Assembly (NCBI GenBank): GCA_036898135.1
Contig: CM072525.1
Location: forward strand, 28,287,443 to 28,351,442
Source: Oncomelania hupensis
Lineage: Eukaryota; Mollusca; Gastropoda; Littorinimorpha; Pomatiopsidae
DNA length: 64,000 nucleotides
Direction of reading: 5' to 3'
Shown here: piece by piece, positions 10,433-22,272 of the stretch
Numbering within the stretch: position 1 is the stretch's first letter
Layout of the letters: every line of letters starts with the position of its first letter
Notes under the pieces: model-generated
Database searches by the model: none
Seen by the model: only the letters and a program-made list of their open reading frames with translations
What the model was told of the DNA's origin: nothing
Made by a program: the position numbers and the translations under genes

Positions 10433-13261
10433 TCAACATACTGATCGTAGAAATGATTCAAACAAGCGGACAAGCGTTTGCTTGTTATGTATTTCATGAG
10501 AAAACCCTGGCCTATAAATTTGATTATTACATGTACTTGTAACCCTAGGCTCACACTCAAAATAGGGCCTCTGAATCCCTGTAGGAAGAGTCTGATATTT
10601 GGGATATTGGTATTGCATATGTCCACCAGGTGAAATTTGATGACTGTTGTTTATAGCACTCATCATTGGCTTTTGTGTCATTTGACTATCTTCATTGTGA
10701 AAAATAGTGCGACTGGGGGACCAGTACCCAGGTGACAACCGTGATGAAGTCTGTGGCGTTTGGAGGAGCGGTGGCTTTTCATTGTTCAACATTTGATGAT
10801 TATGACTTGTACTGTCTTGTGGTTTGATTGCATATTTGATGTTACATCCAAGTCTGGCTGTGCCTAATCGACTCGGATGAATGCTGTTTTCATATAGAGT
10901 CTTTTTTGGATAACCGTTTTGAGTGGTAAATGTTGATGTGTTATTTATGAAACATGTATTTTCCTTGTCACACATCTCCTGCAAGTGTTTGTTGGACATT
11001 GCCACTGTTTTTGCATGTGAGCTTGCTGTGTTCTTGGGAGGAATGATAGATGAGAAGAACAATTTAGCAAGTGGAAAGCATTTATGGAGAAGCTTTTTGA
11101 TTCCAGTCCACACAGTGACTGTGGCCACATTTTTATAACAGCTGTCGATGCCAACGTGTACGACAAGATTTTGAATGTTTCTGTTGACCGGAATGTGACG
11201 TAGCCAATGCAAGACATCATCAATTGTAAGGCCAGGTATGCAAATCTTCTGACACTTATTGGCATTTGGAAATGTTAACTCTGGTTTGAAAAATCTGATT
11301 ACAGAATCACCAATCATGAGGCATGTAACATTTTCTCTAACCCTCATCTCCGCAAGAAGCTCTCGAGGCGTTTTATCAGAGGAACAGCTACTGTCACTGC
11401 AAGCAGAATTAGAAGAAAAAACAAGGGGCTGGCGGTCTTGGTCAGAGTTGTGTGAATGTTTTATGAAGGAATGTTCCTGCTTTGATTTCAATGATTGGTT
11501 TGTGGGAAAACTTTGGTTTTCTTGCTTATTTTGTGGTTTAGGTGATGATTGCATTGATGTTGCATGTACATTGGTATCAATTTCATGCTTGCGAGACATC
11601 AGTTGTTCCATTTTTGAGTCTTCTGCAGCAAGTTTAGTTGGTGTCGTGACTGCAGGTGATGAAATGAAAGGCTGATTAAATGGAGTTTCTACCTGATGAG
11701 CACAGAAGCATTCTTTTCTCAAACTGAGCTGTTTTTTCACATCACCAAGCTGTGATTTGAGGTGCTGATTTTGTTTTTCCAGCTCTTTCACTTTTTTTGC
11801 CAAGTCATTTATGATGTCACTTTGCTCATCAAGCTTATGTTCCATATGCGTTTTCAGGGAAGATTTTACTTGGACTTTAGCTGTTTCAATATCACAGACA
11901 GATTTATCTGACACATTTTGGATAGCAGCTGATAGGTTATTTAACTGCCGCTGTACAGCTTTTAAAGTTTGTTTTGTTTGACTGAGCGTAAGTGGTTTAG
12001 GTGTTGGTGTACGTCGAAGTTTGGTATATGTTGGATAGTGAGGACGCCTACTTTTGAATTTAGGAAAAGTTGGTATTCTTTCTTGGATGTTTGGTGGAAA
12101 CAAGACAGCCGTATTTTTTATACTGTCATGCATTCCAAGAGATACGTCATCACTATTCTTTGCAATACCCCCTGGCACGTAAGAGGCATCAACCGCTAAT
12201 TTGGAAGAATCACAAGATACTGTGCCATGAGTGTTTTTAGAGAACACAACGTTAGCACCAGCTTCATCATGTGTTTGATCAACATTGAGGCTGCTCAGTT
12301 TGACAACACTGGAGCTGCAGGTGAAATCGACAACTGGCATATTCTCTAGTTCACAAACTGGACTAAGAGGTATAAACATGCCAAGAGAGCTGCTCATTGA
12401 ATATTCACAAGGTACGTTTGTGGCATCACTACGTAATTTGGAATTATCAAGAGCAACTGCGTCACGAGTGTTTTCACAATTTACAAGGCTATCGCCTGGT
12501 TTGGTATTCATAAGAGCAACATTAGAATTGCCACGTTTGATTGAAGATGAACTAGTGGACAAACTAACATCCACTACATCATTGTCAGCTGTGTCATGTT
12601 CATCATGCACTGGACTAAGACACCTGAGTGCAGTAGAACACGAAGCACGCCTGTGTAGGGTGCACTTCTTTTGAGGGTGCTTTGAGGAATTAACTTTGTT
12701 ACCATCACGGCTTGGTAAGGTAAGTGCAAATTTTGTATTCACAGCTTCAACGTTTTCATCATCAATATCTTTGTCAGAGTCAACAAGGTCAACAATGCGT
12801 CTTATAATTCGAAACTCAGTGTGTACCCAGTCATCTGTACAGTATCCCTGAAGCAGAACACTAGGGCTTTTTTTCTGTGCATTGTACAAGTGAATTGTTA
12901 GTAATTTGTCAAAAGGACAGTCTTTACCCACGTCATCACAAGCCTCATTCCAGACCTTGATCGACGACTGACGAATGTCATTAGAAGGCGTAGAAGCATC
13001 CAAGTTTTGGATCAGTTTTCCTTTAACACGAACATAATCTTTCCACTCAGCACGGAAAGAAGGGAACAACTTTTGTGCTTGTACAAAGTAACGCTCTCGG
13101 ATAACTTTAATCCAAACTGACAGTCGCTTTTTAGTAGTTTCAAACTTTATTTGAAGAGGGTCTTTAGTTGGAATCAGTAATTCTTGGAATTGTAAAGAAA
13201 TGTCACTGCCGCTGCTGCATCTGCTGATGGACAGCAAATTGGTAGAATTACCTTCGCACAT
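10433..13261 (-). CDS. Non-LTR ORF1 with coiled coil and SGNH/GDSL-like domain
   Basis: This is an intact 942-codon frame directly upstream of ORF2. Residues 1-190 form an unidentified folded region with many W/F/Y (WIKVIRERYF, WKDYVR, YCTDDWVHTEF). A Ser/Asn-rich linker follows. A heptad-rich coiled coil lies at about 425-515 (LNNLSAAIQNV, DLAKKVKELEKQN), likely for oligomerisation. The C-terminal third has SGNH hydrolase blocks: block I MIGDSVIRFF (about 650), a block III position reading VVHVGIDS (about 700, with D where many have N), and block V IHPSRLG (about 795). SGNH-like esterase domains in ORF1 are known from CR1-type elements, where the protein is thought to bind RNA and assist retrotransposition. 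I see no zinc knuckle or PHD finger. Whether the esterase is active is unknown. Confidence 0.85.
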   Translation of the reverse strand: MCEGNSTNLLSISRCSSGSDISLQFQELLIPTKDPLQIKFETTKKRLSVWIKVIRERYFVQAQKLFPSFRAEWKDYVRVKGKLIQNLDASTPSNDIRQSSIKVWNEACDDVGKDCPFDKLLTIHLYNAQKKSPSVLLQGYCTDDWVHTEFRIIRRIVDLVDSDKDIDDENVEAVNTKFALTLPSRDGNKVNSSKHPQKKCTLHRRASCSTALRCLSPVHDEHDTADNDVVDVSLSTSSSSIKRGNSNVALMNTKPGDSLVNCENTRDAVALDNSKLRSDATNVPCEYSMSSSLGMFIPLSPVCELENMPVVDFTCSSSVVKLSSLNVDQTHDEAGANVVFSKNTHGTVSCDSSKLAVDASYVPGGIAKNSDDVSLGMHDSIKNTAVLFPPNIQERIPTFPKFKSRRPHYPTYTKLRRTPTPKPLTLSQTKQTLKAVQRQLNNLSAAIQNVSDKSVCDIETAKVQVKSSLKTHMEHKLDEQSDIINDLAKKVKELEKQNQHLKSQLGDVKKQLSLRKECFCAHQVETPFNQPFISSPAVTTPTKLAAEDSKMEQLMSRKHEIDTNVHATSMQSSPKPQNKQENQSFPTNQSLKSKQEHSFIKHSHNSDQDRQPLVFSSNSACSDSSCSSDKTPRELLAEMRVRENVTCLMIGDSVIRFFKPELTFPNANKCQKICIPGLTIDDVLHWLRHIPVNRNIQNLVVHVGIDSCYKNVATVTVWTGIKKLLHKCFPLAKLFFSSIIPPKNTASSHAKTVAMSNKHLQEMCDKENTCFINNTSTFTTQNGYPKKTLYENSIHPSRLGTARLGCNIKYAIKPQDSTSHNHQMLNNEKPPLLQTPQTSSRLSPGYWSPSRTIFHNEDSQMTQKPMMSAINNSHQISPGGHMQYQYPKYQTLPTGIQRPYFECEPRVTSTCNNQIYRPGFSHEIHNKQTLVRLFESFLRSVC

Positions 13262-14075
13262 AACACAGTTTATATTGTTATGATGTATTCACGTCATACC
13301 AAAGTGTTCCTGTCACTTTAGTGAAATCAAGCTTCAAATATGTAAAGAAAAACCACATTTGCATTAGAGTCATCGTGATATTCACCAAACTGCTCTGCGT
13401 TTGAAATCAGTGCCCACTGAAAAGGTAATCTCGGCAGAAGTCAGTAGTGACGTGAAACAATGGCTGTAAAACAGTTCACTTTGGTCAGAACGACAAAATA
13501 TTTACTATTATGAAGTGTTCATGTTCAATTAAAAAAAAAATTCAGTAATAATATCAAACATTACTAATTTATGGAAACATAAACTACAAGTGTATTATAG
13601 TCTTCATGGTGTTGCCAAAATGCAGAATTTTTCAAATCATGTGCCTATTTCAGTGTTATTGAATGACGAACATGACGTAAATCACTGACGGAAATGACTC
13701 AATCTCCTGAAAAGTTTATTCTTCGTCATCAGCACTGATGACGTAAAACAGATTTGTAGAAACAATCAACGTGCGTAAATTGATGCAATCGAAAAAATGT
13801 ACATATCAAGCGCCTCTTTCCATAGACAAATAATGACGTATCGAGACAAAATGACGTAGTAAGATAAAATGACGTAAGATGTTCCTATCTCAGAAGACTG
13901 CAATGTTCATCATTGTTTATAAACAAAGATATTCCATCAAGATAACGTATGCCTAAGAAAGTATCCCTTGTTACATCCTCAGGCTGGATAGGAAGGATTT
14001 GACATCAACAACAACAGTTAGCTGCAAATCAAATCATAGGCTTGATTTTGGATCCCATTCACGCGCTGTATCGAT

Positions 14076-14078
<3 letters not shown>
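13262..14078 (-). promoter_or_regulatory. 5' leader of the CR1-group element with CRE half-sites
   Basis: About 815 bp lie between the ORF1 ATG and the GATA array. They contain seven TGACGT hexamers: ACGTCA at 13291, and TGACGT at 13448, 13673, 13739, 13834, 13852 and 13870. That is many more than random sequence of this length would give. Such sites bind CREB/ATF bZIP factors. Non-LTR elements carry internal promoters in the 5' UTR, so this may drive transcription on the minus strand. Promoter function is inferred. Confidence 0.5.

Positions 14079-14167
<89 letters not shown>
14079..14167. repeat. (GATA)22 microsatellite
   Basis: An uninterrupted GATA array on the 5' side of the CR1-group element, mirroring the array at 6791-6910 on its 3' side. 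Thirty-two bp of AT-rich sequence separate it from the LTR at 14200. Confidence 0.95.
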
Positions 14168-14168
<1 letters not shown>

Positions 14169-14199
14169 ATCATGCTTGTTAACAAATAATATTTGGATC

Positions 14200-14804
14200 T
14201 GTTACATTGAAACGCGCCCGATAGTTCGTGTGTGACGCGCACGATAGATCAGATCGTTTTATTTTGAAAAGCATGCAGTAATAGAGTGTATTTACCTTTG
14301 ATTTGATTTTGCGTTGTTGTTAGAAGAAGCTTTGTATAACGTTGATAATTTTAGTTGGTCGATATTATTTGAGAATTGTTTAGAGTTGGTTATTTACTAT
14401 CGATCGAAGCGTATGGATAATTCTAGTGGTAACTAAAGAAGCTTCCATTCTAAATACGGTTGTATGACGTGAGACTGTGATGACGAAGTTAATTCTGATT
14501 GGTTATAATTGTGTCTTGCCCGAACGTTCTTTATTTCTCTGGAGTTAGAGAGACTATGTAAGTGCCGCACTGTTTCAAGAGAGTGGTTGATAGTTGAGAA
14601 TTGTAGAGTGAAAAAAACGATTGAGCGATTGTATGCAGTTGTGGATGTTTGCTGAATAAAGTTGGAAAATTTCATACGACGACTCCAGCCTTGTTGATGA
14701 TTGAACGGGTTGAGTGGATAAACGAATCTGAGTTACACTTATTAGGAGGATTCAAGCATTGGGGCTGAATCAACTACTGATAAAAATCAACATCGAGTGT
14801 AACA
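14200..14804 (+). mobile_element. Probable solo LTR, family A, copy 1
   Basis: The 605-bp block starts TGTTAC and ends GTAACA, the TG...CA inverted termini of an LTR. It has a polyadenylation signal AATAAA at 14655-14660 and is flanked by GGATC and TGATC, an imperfect 5-bp target duplication. The block at 49188-49720 shares its whole length and the one at 42036-42350 shares its first half. No internal gag-pol or primer site adjoins, so it is read as solo. Gypsy-type is a guess from the TSD length. Confidence 0.65.
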
Positions 14805-16195
14805 TGATCACTAAAGAATAATTATAATGACGTTATATCACAGTACTACTGGGTATCACGTGGCTATTAACAAATGAAAACATGACACCATCTCACACAC
14901 ACAACAGATAACTACACCCAATCACTCACTCGCACTGCAGGTGCTCCCACACACACACAGGTGTCTTGGCCAAGTAGAACGTGGTGACTAAAAGTGATAT
15001 CGCATGGTAACTGACCAATCACATTTGACGATGTTTCTAGCAAGCGGTGAAATATACAAGTTGTAAGAATACAGGACCTACTTTAGCCCATTTAACAATC
15101 ACAGTCTCCTACGCCTTTTTTGCAAAGACTAAAAAAAAACACCGGTCTTCTTGTATTTTCTAAGGCGCGTTAAATCAGCAAGGTTTTATTCCCAAACCGT
15201 CATTAATTCACAAATACTACAGCAGTGTTGGTCTCAAGGAAATAAAGATTCAAAAGAGAAAAAACAATGGACCGACTGAGTTAGCGAATGCAACTGGCAT
15301 TGTTTTTCATTGTCTGCCTAAGCTAGAGTTGACTCAAGCCTTGACCTACATTCTGAACGGAGCGGAGACGAGTCAATGAAATGAAACTGGCATTGTCCTT
15401 TATTGGTGAAGGTTGGTTGAAGGAACTTGCCCTGTGTCGCGTTCTGGTGTTCAGTTTTCTTTACTCTGGGTATGTGAGTGGGCGGGTGAGTGCTTAATTG
15501 GCCACGGGTACGCGCGCGAGCATTGTATGTTTGTGTGAGTGCTGAATAAATGTGAAGAAAATCTTCTAATTTGGGGACTATTTTTGGTTGCGCATTCGGA
15601 TGACATTAGCAAAAAGGATTGTGCAAAGTGTCCGTTCATACACATCTTTTTCCTCTAGTCTAATTTTGATTCCCCCTTTCTTTTCAATTGAACAAATCGA
15701 TACATACATGTAATTCGCATCTTAGACGTGGAATATAAAATATTGTCAGATCTCGATCGGACAGTACTGCACTCGCGCGCAAAGCGCTTTCGTGAATATT
15801 GTCCGATCTTGATGTGACAATTTTCCATATCCCACGCGAAGATGCGAATAACGTATAATATCAACACTTTTGAAAGAGGTGGTTTGTTTTGGTCTTAATA
15901 ATATTTTCTGTGTCTTTGAAGGGAGGCAACATGTAACTATAATGAATTTGACAAGGCTAAAGGATCTGTGAAGTGTTAAAGAGAGTGATCTGTTTGAGTT
16001 TGTGATTTTTTTTAAAGGTGAGGCAGTGAGGGTAAGAAGATGTAGATTGCATTTTTATTTTTATTTTTTTAAATACGAGAAGTAGAAGACTAGGGTAGCT
16101 GAAAAGGTGTTCGGGAGAAAAGAGTTCTCCTAGTGTTTAGTTCACAAAATGGAGAAAGAGGAACAAGACTTGATTGTAAGGAGTTGAGATGTATG
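14805..16195. other. Gene-free stretch
   Basis: AT-rich, with CA-rich patches at 14890-14965. The only structured item is the inverted repeat at 15711-15850. Short frames here have no recognisable motifs. Confidence 0.65.
15711..15850. repeat. Imperfect 140-bp foldback hairpin
   Basis: The left arm 15711-15763 (TAATTCGCATCTTAG ... GATCGGACA) and right arm 15800-15850 (TGTCCGATC ... GATGCGAATA) are imperfect reverse complements of about 50 bp, around a 36-bp GC-rich loop. It may be a small foldback MITE. I could not find a clear target duplication. Confidence 0.6.
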
Positions 16196-16200
16196 GGTTT

Positions 16201-16231
<31 letters not shown>

Positions 16232-17243
16232 CGTGTGTGTGTGTATGTGTGTGTGCCGTAGGGTGGTGATTGAGGATGGAGGTTGCAAAATGTGTGTGTA
16301 TGTATGTCTGTGTATGTGTGAGTGTGTGTGTCGGGACGGGGAGAAAGGAGTGGGGGGGAGGGGGTAGTGATCGAACGTTCCAGCGTTTTCTTCGGTCCTA
16401 TTGCTGAGCAGAGAGCGTCTCACTAAGTTCGTTTGTTTGTTGTCATGTATGAAGTGGAGGAATAGGATGCCTGGAAGAGTAACTGTTGACGAAGGTTGAG
16501 ACATAGGGTGAGGGTGGGAGTTTGTACAAGAGTGGTATGGGTGGGCGGGTGTACAGGAAAGGGGGTGGGGGAGGTGTGATGCAGCTACAGCTAACCAGTC
16601 GGTCATAGACAATCATAGAAGCGGAGAACTCGGTGAAACAGGGCTCTTGAATTGTTGCAGTCTGTTGTTCATTGATGAGAACGTCATTCAACGTATGGCA
16701 AAGCGTTCGTCTTGCATCCCGAGAAGGGCAATGAAGAAATAAATGAAGAAACTAATTCCCAACCGCCCTTTCCCCCGAAAAGGAATAAAATGACAAGAAT
16801 TTTTGGACGAAAAGATAAATGACTGTGCCTGCTAAGCAAGGATGGACAATGGAAAAAAGAAATGAAGAACACCCTAGGAAGAAAATGAAGAGTTTTGCAG
16901 GAAAAAATTAAAATTGCCTGCCAAGTAGAGATTGAAGGGCAATGAGGAAAGAAAGGAAGGAAGGAAAGGTTGAAGGAAATGGAGAAAAATGAACACAAAT
17001 TTGCAAGAGGAATTAAAGGTGTGTGTTGAGTGCAGTAAACGGTAGCGATGGCGGTTTTATTCTGCACCCGAATCAATGTCTCCGAGAGTCTGGCAGATAT
17101 GTTGGACATTGGATTGGAAACCCTTACTTGAAAAGAATAATCGGAGAATTTCTCTCACCCTCATCCCCGCACATTTCTCTCTCTGTCTCTGTCTGTTTGT
17201 CTCTGTCTGTCTCTGTCTGTCTGTCTCTGTCTGTCTGTCTGTC

Positions 17244-17340
<97 letters not shown>

Positions 17341-19031
17341 GCATCGGCTATTTCAGTTCAGAGCTGTTTTATAACCCGTACTTTCTCACCTTGTCGTTTT
17401 ATTTGACAAAGCGATATAACAGTTTGACAGTTAAAACTGCCACGTTGCCTGGAGGTTCCGGAACAAACGACCCAGTTTTTCAAAACACACTGCTGATCTT
17501 GCACGATTCATCAAAATGTTCAGTTCGACGTATTCTCTCGACGTTTTGTTGGTTAATTGATCAATGAATTTTTTTCATACTTTTAATTTAATGTGTTCAT
17601 TAGTTTTGCGCGGGATCAGCCTGGTGTTTGCTTAAATCCATGTTAATCTAGGTTACATATTATATATATTCCCTTAAGGCCCTTCGAGTCTGTGTTCTTC
17701 CATGCCTATGCTACCCATAGGTTTTACAAATGGCATTGTTTAACGTGTACAAAGAGCTCAGAGAATATAATAAAACCTGGGTAAAACAGACTTGAGAGAA
17801 CATAGGCCTAAGTCAGTATATACCTGAAGTAACATACACTTCGGGGACTTGAAGAAACATCGACCTATAGGGAATATAGACATGCTTCCGTTTCCCCTAC
17901 ATTTAATAACCCCCACCTTCCACCTCAAGCTATCTTCCAACTCATTGGTTTTTGTACAATTCAGCGGATGCGTCCTCTATAATTTGTTATAACTTTCAAT
18001 GTAGGGATTAATGTTTTTCTGCCTGATCATTCAGTCTTTCAATCGAATTTTCCGTTTTAGTCTACCCTCATCTCAGTGTGCGACAAACGTTGATTCAACG
18101 TTTTCTCCCTATTTGTGGTCCTATTATCGGTTCAACAGGTGCAGCTGGCGAATTTTTGCTGAAACGCCCCTTTTAATTCTCCACATCCACCCTTTCCCTC
18201 ACTCCAGTTTGCGCATCCATCATTTGGTGCTAATACTTTAACCGACTAAATTTCGTTGCTTCCTCTCTGACTTTCATAAAATTTTGTTGTTCAACAATTG
18301 TTGCATCATATTTGGGCGCGAGGTAAAATTTTCATTTGGTCAAACTCTAGATGTAAGCTTATACAGTTTCTCTCTTCTGTTGGTCAAACTTTCTTCGATT
18401 CAACCGATTCTTCTTTTACTCTTGCCTTGGGCTCGGAAGCTGTCTGCTGACAGGTTCCTGGGGCGGAAATCGAACATACGATCTTCAATGGAAGGCGGGC
18501 GATGTTTGAACCTCCGTTTTGAAGAGCGACAGAAGCAGGGAGATAACTGCACGTTATTGAAAATCTTCTTCCACTTTCACTTTCAATTAAGGAGGGGGAG
18601 CGTTTGATTGAATTGAGTGGAGCAGATGCAGAGCGTTCTGTGCTGCCAAAGATTTTGCCAGGGGCTCGCAGGGAAAATGAAAAATCGGTGGTACTGTCCT
18701 CGCTGACTCTTTGCATCATAGCACACACTTTTAAACTATGTGTTGTTCTTGTGGTACTGTGGTGGGGGTTTTGTGAGTGAGTGAGTGAGCGTGTGTGTGT
18801 GTGTGTGTGTGCGTGCGTGTGTGTGTGAGTGAGCGAGTATGTGAGTGTGTGTGTGTGTGCGTTCCTGTGGGTGGGTGTGTGAGCGTGTGTGTGTTTGTGT
18901 GTGGTTTTGGTGTTCCGTGATGCCCTGATCATTGTTCCTATCCAGTGCTGCATTTTCGATGTCTTGTTTAAAAACAAAATAATGCTCTTATGTTCTGTGT
19001 ACGGATTTAGCAATAAGATTATTGAACACGT

Positions 19032-19087
<56 letters not shown>

Positions 19088-19204
19088 CTGATGTTTTATT
19101 GAACAAAGGTCATTGGTCCATTTCAACATATTAAAATAGCAACAAAAAATCGTTTGAAATTCTCAACTACGTAAACGAAATACCGACATGGACAGGTGAT
19201 CGAT
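16196..19204. other. Microsatellite-rich stretch without genes
   Basis: Contents are (GT)n at 16199-16256 and 16290-16332, CTGT-rich passing to (CT)n at 17177-17337, (GT)n with GA interruptions at 18776-18902, and (GA)n at 19035-19085. Frames over the CT/GA arrays are artefacts. The segment 18360-18700 is less repetitive and more GC-rich, but I recognise no coding motif on either strand. Confidence 0.65.
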
Positions 19205-19475
19205 TATATTCAAGAACGCACTCCGTTTTCCTCCCTTCCTTCAATAATGGTACTGGAAAAAAAAATAAAAATAAAATTCGATCCTCTTTTCGTCTTCCAG
19301 TAGCGATCTCTTTGCCTTTACACCACCTGCCTGTTCGAGTGATGGATGTGTAGACTATTTGTTGTGTGTGTGGATGAGACAGGTGAGCGTGTATGTTGGT
19401 ACAGATCGCCCCGCTTTGAGCCTGATTGATTTGGGGAAAGGCGCGTATATTGCATCCATTATTATTATTATTATT
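19205..19475 (+). mobile_element. tRNA-type SINE, family 2, 5'-truncated
   Basis: The body matches the family-2 SINE on the minus strand at 35388-35790: CTTCAATAATGGTAC, CGTCTTCCAGTAGCGATCTC, CAGGTGAGCGTGTATG, GATCGCC and CGCTTTGAGCCTGA, then GGGGAAAGGCGCGTAT and an ATT tail. The tRNA-like head is missing. Confidence 0.7.
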
Positions 19476-19480
19476 ATTAT

Positions 19481-19524
<44 letters not shown>

Positions 19525-19620
19525 AAAACATCCGCATCCGAGAGAGAGAGAGACAGAGAGAGAGACAGAGAGACAGAGAGAGAGAGACACACACACACAG
19601 AGAAAGACAGAGGTAAAGAC
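19459..19620. repeat. ATT / AGT / GA compound microsatellite
   Basis: The (ATT)n tail of the SINE passes into (AGT)n to 19524. After CATCCGC follow GA- and CA-rich repeats to about 19620. Confidence 0.9.
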
Positions 19621-20225
19621 AAAGATTGAGAGATTGAGAGGGAGAGACGTGCACATACATGCAAACAAACGTTTTGCCAAAAAAAAAAAAAAAACAGAGC
19701 GAAGTGGGTTAAGATAGACAAGCAATGAAAGCGGCATGAATCTATTACAACATGCCTTCCTCGATGTATTGTTAATGTTCTCCCAGCTTCCAGAAGTGCA
19801 GATATCTAAACAAATTCCCCAAGGCCAGTACCACTTGGCGCCGATTGAGTAGCAGGAGTTAGCTAGAAGAAGAAGAAGAAGAAGGAGGAGGAGAAGGAGG
19901 AGGAGGATAAGAAGTGTTTGTCGGCATTGTTTTATTCAGTCCACCTTGATTATTTTAATTTTTATTTTTTTAATTAGTTGGTTTTTTTAATTAATATAAA
20001 TATTTTGTTTGTTGTTTCTTGTCGTCCGCCAGTGATATTTGTGATACATTATTTATTATTAGGGTAGCACTTATTGAAGACTCGTGCTTCTGTGCGCCAT
20101 GATGTTTTGCCTTGTACTATTATCTGGCTTGTTCAATACATTTATGTTGAAACCAAGAAGAAGAAGAAGAAGCAGAAGAAGAAGAGGACGTAGAAGGAGG
20201 AACAACAACAACAACAACAACAACA

Positions 20226-20300
<75 letters not shown>

Positions 20301-20377
20301 GCTACTGCTACTACTGCTGCTACTACTACTACTACTACTACTACTACTGCGACTACTACTATTACTACTACTACTAC

Positions 20378-20455
<78 letters not shown>

Positions 20456-21123
20456 TACAACAAGAAAAAGGAGACGGAGAAGAAGAAGAAGAAGAAGAAG
20501 AAGAAGAAGAAGAAGAAGAAGAAGAAGAAAGAGGAGGAGGAGGAGGAGGAGGAGGAGGAGGAGGAGTAGGTGGACAACGACGACGATAAGAGAAGAAGAG
20601 GAGAGCTGTATGCCGTGGTCGTTAAAAACGCAAAGGACAAATTTGTGTAAAACGCACATACATAATTTGCTGAATTAGTAATCTATTACGTGGCCGTGAC
20701 CTTATATACACACCTGAAGGAAGAGGCCTATGTGAAAATGAAAACTAGAACTACTTAATTAAACAATAACTTGCTAACCAACTAAATAACTAATTAACTA
20801 AATTAAATGCCCCCCCCCCAAAAAAAAAAAAACAAAAAAAAAAAAACAAACAAACAAACAAACAAACAAACAAACAAACAAACAAAAAACTCTAAACCTA
20901 ACACTGCCTGCATGCATCCTTATAATTTTATATAATGGATCACATAAAAATATGCTACACGTACTTATAGGTGGCTGTGTTTAAAAGTAAAATGACCATG
21001 ATGTAAATGTTCACACACACACACGCACACACACGCACACAACCACCCCTACACACACACACACACGCTAATAAACACCCTGTTTTTTTCTGACGAGAAG
21101 AGTACTGTGATGATATGTTCAAA
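19621..21123. other. Gene-free stretch with a compound triplet array
   Basis: AAG and GAG repeats lie at 19866-19905. The triplet array at 20154-20571 is listed separately. A C-run, A-runs and (AAAC)n occupy 20811-20887, and CA-rich DNA 21010-21066. No gene is visible. Confidence 0.7.
20154..20571. repeat. Six-block triplet microsatellite
   Basis: Consecutive blocks are AAG-type (20154-20200), AAC (20203-20226), ACT with GCT/GAC interruptions (20227-20378), ATT (20379-20453), AAG (20479-20530) and AGG (20531-20566). Open frames on both strands here encode homopolymers and are not genes. Confidence 0.9.
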
Positions 21124-21128
21124 CACAT

Positions 21129-21975
21129 TGTCACAGAAGGCTAGTTTTGACACAGCACTAAAGCCACACGGTTAGGTAGTCATTCTCTGTCTAAATCTCA
21201 ACCGAGAAGGACGCACGCTGAAAGCTCTCTCTAGCAGTAGACTACGCAGGTGTCGGGTGAAATTCATTCATCGCAGTATAGCCAGAGCCTGACATTGTCA
21301 AAAAGACGAGCAGGCTTGGTCCGATGCAGGAGATAGACCACTGAGAGTCAACCCTGACATTCGGCCTGCATTGGAGCATCAAGCACTGAGCTCCGATAGC
21401 CCAATAGTCAACAAACAAGAAGAGGAGACACCATCACCACACCTCAACGATTCAGCTCAGTGCCACAGAAAACATGCACACACACTGATCTAGCAGGACT
21501 GTGCGGTTGTCCACTCTCATGAAAACGAACATTAGGCCAACCAGAACAAATAGCCCAATGATGAGATAGTAGCAAAATTCAAGAACAGTAGCAGCATAGA
21601 TCCATCACGGAGCGAATTACTCGAAGTGAATTTGGACTGTTAAGTTAGTATTAGTTATATTATATTTTTGGACATTTAAGTTAAAGTAGAGATTAGAATT
21701 AGATATAGAGTAGAGGAAATAAATGTGTGATATTTACTGTTAACAAGTGGATGGACTACCTAAGTTTCATAGCCGTGCGAGAGCTAGTGTGTCAGTGAAT
21801 CTTTTACCATTTTCTCCCTATCTCTATAACCCTATCCGCACACAGACTGGGCTAAACATATAAATGTATTAAGATTAGTCATAGGGTTATTATGCTAGCC
21901 GATCCCCGCAGACGAAAGAGGAGTGGGTAATAGCATTCCATTGTGCAGAGCCCAGCAACAATAGACCCACCGTCA
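21129..21975 (+). mobile_element. LTR-like block with exact 5-bp flanking repeat
   Basis: The 847-bp segment begins TGTCACAG and ends CACCGTCA. CACAT occurs immediately before it (21124-21128) and immediately after it (21976-21980). It contains AATAAA at 21718-21723 two-thirds of the way in. It is not similar to family A. The flanks are CA-rich, so the duplication could be chance. No coding region adjoins. Confidence 0.4.
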
Positions 21976-22188
21976 CACATATGACATTAATCAATGTATA
22001 AATAACTGTTGTTTTGTAAATGTTTATCTCAATCTTGACAATGTTTTTATTTTATTTTTAAATATTTTTTTTTTAGTATGGAATGGATAGTGAATGAATA
22101 CGTAAGTATGCGTGAGATATTGTCACTAAATTATTATGGAAGGGTGGGGGAGAACGGGAGGGGGTGGGAAATAAAAGGAATAATTCGA

Positions 22189-22190
<2 letters not shown>

Positions 22191-22272
<82 letters not shown>

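Noticed and set aside
7982..12674. Plus-strand frames at 7982, 8863, 10923, 11259 and 12285
   Set aside because: They are shadows of the minus-strand ORF1 and ORF2 of the CR1-group element and have no motifs.
17124..17567. Arg/Glu or Leu/Ser repeat proteins over CT/GA arrays
   Set aside because: Dinucleotide-repeat artefacts; the same applies at 18384-19106, 28653-28966, 34196-34725, 36535-36921, 40735-41154, 53099-53453, 57176-57761 and 58005-58517.
20084..20659. Long open frames on both strands encoding Tyr, Asn, Val, Leu, Lys or Glu runs
   Set aside because: They translate triplet microsatellites; the same happens at 5620-5934, 22700-23238, 38351-38659, 39085-39562, 50440-50901, 51495-51976 and 53635-54246.
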